Program-made: the position numbers and the translations under genes
Notes under the pieces: model-generated
The model's input: the letters and a program-made list of their open reading frames with translations, nothing else
What the model was told of the DNA's origin: nothing
Database searches by the model: none
NCBI GenBank assembly: GCA_035493895.1
Contig: DATJHM010000054.1
Location: 1-16,741, forward strand
Length of the DNA stretch: 16,741 bases
DNA from: DATJHM01 sp035493895
GTDB taxonomy: Bacteria > Chloroflexota > Ktedonobacteria > Ktedonobacterales > Ktedonobacteraceae
Reading direction: 5' to 3'
Part shown: positions 14,032-16,741 of the stretch, piece after piece
Position numbering within the stretch: position 1 is the stretch's first letter
How the letters are laid out: every line of letters starts with the position of its first letter

Positions 14032-16080
14032 CTACATCTTTTCCAAACGCCATGTCTGCGTTGGCCCATCACAATAGCCAGATGCAAGCAGTATATTATT
14101 GACATTGAAAGCTATACTGGTAATCTGTGTGTGTGGCTGCTGGATATGGTAGGTCGTTACCGACGGTGGGATTTCCCACAACCATACACTTTCCTGGAAG
14201 TTGTTTGACTCAATGGGTTTTCCATCCAGGGCAAAGGCCCGTTCGATTACGGCCTGTGTAGCGTCATGTTGGACTGATTGAGATGTGCCATCAGTTACCT
14301 TCCATACACGAATACTTCCGTCTGCGCTCCCAGAAGCAATATGTTTGCCATCGGTGCTGAAAGCGAGGCAGCTCACTGTTCCTTTATGCCCTTCCACCAG
14401 GCGTAGCAACTGACCGCTGAATACATCCCAGATCCCAATGTTTCGATCCTCGCTTCCTGAGGCAAGCAGCTTACCATCGGGACTAAACGCCAGGGTAGTG
14501 ACTTCTTGTGTATGACCATGGAGGATGTGCAGGGGAGCTCCTCTCTTCTTGATATCCCAGAGACAAATTGTGCAATCCCTGGAGCCCGATGCCAGAAAGC
14601 GATCATCAGGGCTAAATGTCAGGCAACGTACATCATCTGCATGTTGCTTGAACGTATGTAATGGCTTTTTCGTGTTATCGAGATCGGGTTTGTACCCGGT
14701 GATGTTCCAGATACGTATCTCTTGATTGTCACATCCCACAGCCACTACTGCGTCATGCGAGCTAAAAGCCGCGCTGAACACCCGTTTCTGATTCCCTGGC
14801 TGGAGGGGGCGTTTCTCGCCCTTCATCCAGATACAGAGCGAGCCGGAAAAAAGAGGGGTTTGTGTCCATGTTGCTATCTGTGTGCCATCTGAGTTGATTG
14901 CGACCCCTTCCTGCCCCTGGCGTCCTGGAAACGCTCCAATAGCACCCACTAGTTTCCCTTCATTGACATGCCAGAGGCGAAACGTTCCATCTTTGAGACC
15001 TGAAACCAGGAGACGCCTATTTGCAGTGTAAGCTCCACTGGCCCGGGTACTAAAGCACGTTTCGAGACGATACACTTCCTGCCCACTTTCGCTGTCCCAC
15101 CAGCTCACCATCCCGTCGTTGCCGCAGGAGATGAGTGTACGCCCACTGGGACTAAAAGCCAGGCCTTGAATACGTTCTCTGTGTCCTTTGAACTGTCGCA
15201 GCAGGTGTCTGCCAGCCACATCCCATAGGCAAATCGGATCTGAGGACTGGAAGGGGCCTGCTTTCTTATTCTTTTCTCTATCTCTATCTGCTATATATGT
15301 TGAAGCGAGCAGTTTCCCATCAGCGCTGAAGGCTGGTAGCCAGGTTTTTTGGTCGAAGCTCTGTACCAGTCGTCCAGTTTCTACATCCCATACCGAAGTC
15401 TGATCGATTGCTGTACTACCGCCAATATCGCCACCAACTAACAACATTCCATCAGGACTAAATGTCAGGCCATGTATCCGTTCGGCATGCGGGTGCGTCT
15501 GCATCATACGCTGTAATCGACCGTCAGCGACGTTCCAGAGCCAGACTTTATTATCTTCATAAGTGCCAGCCGCAAGATACTTGCCATCTGGGCTAAAAGC
15601 GATACTTTTTGAAGCTCCATAATCAATCTCGAGATTGAGCAAGTGACCATGCTGTCCGTTCGCTACATACCAGAGTTGTATTCCACCATCATACATTGCG
15701 ACGGCGAGCAGGGAGCCATCTGGGCTGAAAGCCATATCAGTAGCGATATCATCCTCATGTACGCGGTTGTGTATAAGCTGGCCGTTTCGCAAATTCCAGA
15801 TGGCTAACGCATCTTTTGAGGCTAACGCGAGGATGCTACGCTCACGGTCTAAGGCCATAACATGTGAGGAGCGGCAGGCAATGCTCCACAGCACTTCCTG
15901 GCTGCGTATATTGATGAGCATCACGTGAGTATATGCGAGAATGACAGCCTGTTCATCGTCCAGGGCAAAGGCATCCGCAATCGCGTAGAGGCGTTGGGGC
16001 TGCTCTGGCCTCAGGTTCTGTAAATGAGGATCAACGAAACGGCCACGCAGATGGAGCAGTGTCGGATAATTGGTGGACAT
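14032..16080 (-). CDS. Stand-alone WD40 repeat beta-propeller protein
   Basis: A 682-residue protein made almost entirely of WD40 repeats. I count about 14-15 units of roughly 40 residues. The typical form is V/I-x3-AFSPDG-x-LLASGS-x-D-x3-x-LWD-V, best in residues 100-230 and 500-610 (for example LTFSPDDRFLASGSRDCTICLWDI and LAFSPDGKLLASGSEDRNIGIWDV). The first 70 residues, in which the N-terminus reads MSTNYPTLLHLRGRFVDP, are a degenerate unit or cap. Fourteen blades would make two seven-bladed propellers. No signal peptide, kinase, NACHT or protease domain is attached, unlike many bacterial WD40 proteins, so this is a scaffold or recognition module. A weak GAAAGAAG precedes ATG 16080. It is divergent from the broken NACHT gene at 16501, separated by 420 bp. 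Partners are unknown. Confidence 0.92.
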   Translation of the reverse strand: MSTNYPTLLHLRGRFVDPHLQNLRPEQPQRLYAIADAFALDDEQAVILAYTHVMLINIRSQEVLWSIACRSSHVMALDRERSILALASKDALAIWNLRNGQLIHNRVHEDDIATDMAFSPDGSLLAVAMYDGGIQLWYVANGQHGHLLNLEIDYGASKSIAFSPDGKYLAAGTYEDNKVWLWNVADGRLQRMMQTHPHAERIHGLTFSPDGMLLVGGDIGGSTAIDQTSVWDVETGRLVQSFDQKTWLPAFSADGKLLASTYIADRDREKNKKAGPFQSSDPICLWDVAGRHLLRQFKGHRERIQGLAFSPSGRTLISCGNDGMVSWWDSESGQEVYRLETCFSTRASGAYTANRRLLVSGLKDGTFRLWHVNEGKLVGAIGAFPGRQGQEGVAINSDGTQIATWTQTPLFSGSLCIWMKGEKRPLQPGNQKRVFSAAFSSHDAVVAVGCDNQEIRIWNITGYKPDLDNTKKPLHTFKQHADDVRCLTFSPDDRFLASGSRDCTICLWDIKKRGAPLHILHGHTQEVTTLAFSPDGKLLASGSEDRNIGIWDVFSGQLLRLVEGHKGTVSCLAFSTDGKHIASGSADGSIRVWKVTDGTSQSVQHDATQAVIERAFALDGKPIESNNFQESVWLWEIPPSVTTYHIQQPHTQITSIAFNVNNILLASGYCDGPTQTWRLEKM

Positions 16081-16345
16081 ACAAGCAATCTTCTTTCTCG
16101 TAATGACTGGAAATGCTCATTTGTAAAGCTATTTTAACATGTGATGTGTAGATAAGCCAGCAAAAAGCAACTTTGTATTGCCAGGAGCAGCCAGATTATG
16201 GAATATTAAGGGTGGGCTAGCATTATTGAGGGGAATCGAAAAGACGTGTAAAGAGCTATCATTTGGTAAGAGTGGCCTTTTGCAATTTGCCCACATGGAG
16301 ACTCTCATTGTAAATGAATATATACTCACTGGTAGTTCATTGGTG

Positions 16346-16366
16346 AGAAGGCCTTTGGGGCCTTTT
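16346..16366 (+). terminator. Short hairpin terminator candidate
   Basis: A stem of six perfect pairs, AAGGCC (16348-16353) with GGCCTT (16359-16364), is extendable by a G-U and an A-U pair, with a 5-nt loop. It is followed by TTATAT. It ends no recognised gene, which suggests a relic or a small transcript upstream. Confidence 0.4.
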
Positions 16367-16440
16367 ATATCACTCTCACATTATGGTGTTTACAGATGAG
16401 CCACAATATGCTGCAAAATCATTATTTGTCTGATCCACAC

Positions 16441-16469
16441 TTGACGCATAAACAGGAATAATCTACACT
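16441..16469 (+). promoter_or_regulatory. Promoter of the NACHT paralogue
   Basis: TTGACG (16441-16446, 5 of 6) and TACACT (16464-16469, 4 of 6) are 17 bp apart. Transcription would start near 16476. ATG 16471 would then be off the transcript, which supports ATG 16501 as the start. Confidence 0.5.
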
Positions 16470-16500
16470 TATGTCTCATAAAATAGAGAAGGGTTTTGCT

Positions 16501-16741
16501 ATGCCAACATCCTACCCAGATGAGACCCGCAGCCACTACCTGGATGCCCTCCTTGCCAGTTCTAGCACACTCCACTTCCCCATTCGTTCTGGTCAGCACC
16601 ATCTGCCATTACAGACCATTTTTCAGCCGCTGACCCTACGCCACGGCCCGTTCTCTTTTGAGGGCTCCAATCACACCACATCATTCCAGGGAGAGACAGA
16701 AGGGACTATGATTTGACTGTCTGCGAAAGTGCTGCCAGGGC
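16501..16741 (+). pseudogene. 5' end of a NACHT-family paralogue, probably frameshifted
   Basis: From ATG 16501 the protein aligns without gaps to the first 53 residues of the NACHT protein at the left edge, with about 22 identities. Examples are the shared M-P-x-S start, Y-L-x-x-L-L, the P-I-x-S and P-L-x-T-x-F-Q-P patterns, and L-R-x-x-P-F. The start is set by GAGAAGGG (16487-16494) seven bases upstream. The reading frame then stops at TGA 16714-16716, well before the Walker A expected at about residue 84. The neighbouring frame (from 16683) is open to the window end and encodes DLTVCESAAR at the spacing where the intact paralogue has EALAKSVSQR. A one-base (or +2) frameshift between about 16683 and 16713 would therefore restore the gene. 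Either it is a pseudogene, or there is a sequencing error. The rest lies outside the window. Confidence 0.6.

Larger units (their letters stand above)
16081..16500. other. Divergent intergenic region between WD40 and NACHT-paralogue genes
   Basis: A 420-bp gap with no convincing gene. It holds a terminator-like hairpin (16346-16366), a plus-strand promoter (16441-16469) and the ribosome site of the NACHT paralogue. An open frame from TTG 16178 to 16399 includes the peptide ARLWNIKGG, which looks like a WD40 blade end, but the rest does not match. No clear WD40 promoter was found; TAAAAT on the minus strand near 16136 is the best -10. Confidence 0.5.

Noticed and set aside
16178..16399. Open frame from TTG containing ARLWNIKGG, resembling a WD40 blade end
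   Set aside because: Only about nine residues fit a WD40 pattern, there is no ribosome site, and the remainder has no repeat character; likely chance or a very decayed fragment.

Overview
The window reads as chromosomal DNA of a soil-type Ktedonobacteria-like Chloroflexota. This is an inference from gene content and style: NACHT-type STAND ATPases next to a long stand-alone WD40 protein, a DksA-like protein, HU, an ECF sigma/anti-sigma pair and moderate base composition. No rRNA, tRNA, CRISPR array or insertion sequence was found. The window begins inside one NACHT gene and ends near the start of a second, apparently broken one.

Layout, left to right. (1) 1-687 (-): the N-terminal 229 residues of a NACHT ATPase that continues off the left edge. 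(2) 1050-3218 (+): a DksA/TraR-like protein with a degenerate zinc site, then lspA (signal peptidase II) and an overlapping rluD-like pseudouridine synthase. (3) 3333-3707 (-): an HU-family protein, converging on rluD across a strong hairpin; its upstream region is 522 bp long and carries a spaced direct repeat. (4) 4230-5863 (-): an ECF sigma factor and its membrane zinc anti-sigma factor, overlapping by ATGA. (5) 6017-11465 (+): a tight five-gene operon of a GT2 glycosyltransferase, a TIGR04282/DUF2064 GT-A-like protein, a radical SAM protein with an extra Cys cluster, a GT-C membrane glycosyltransferase, and a membrane-anchored sulfite-oxidase-type molybdopterin oxidoreductase; a 139-residue unknown protein follows. 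(6) 12022-13837: a divergent pair, an aldo/keto reductase (-) and a hydroxypyruvate-isomerase-like TIM-barrel protein (+), each with a recognisable promoter. (7) 14032-16080 (-): a 682-residue WD40 protein with about 14-15 blades. (8) 16501-end (+): the start of a NACHT paralogue whose N-terminus aligns without gaps to the protein at the left edge, then loses frame.

How the genes may work together. The overlaps in the 6.0-11.5 kb operon argue for one process. The GT2/GT-C pair suggests a lipid-phosphate sugar donor made inside and used at the outer face. The radical SAM protein and the outward-facing Mo enzyme would then modify the glycan, lipid or peptide product. This part is inference and is the best candidate for an undescribed system here. 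Convergent gene junctions repeatedly carry long-stem inverted repeats, which look like this genome's bidirectional terminators.
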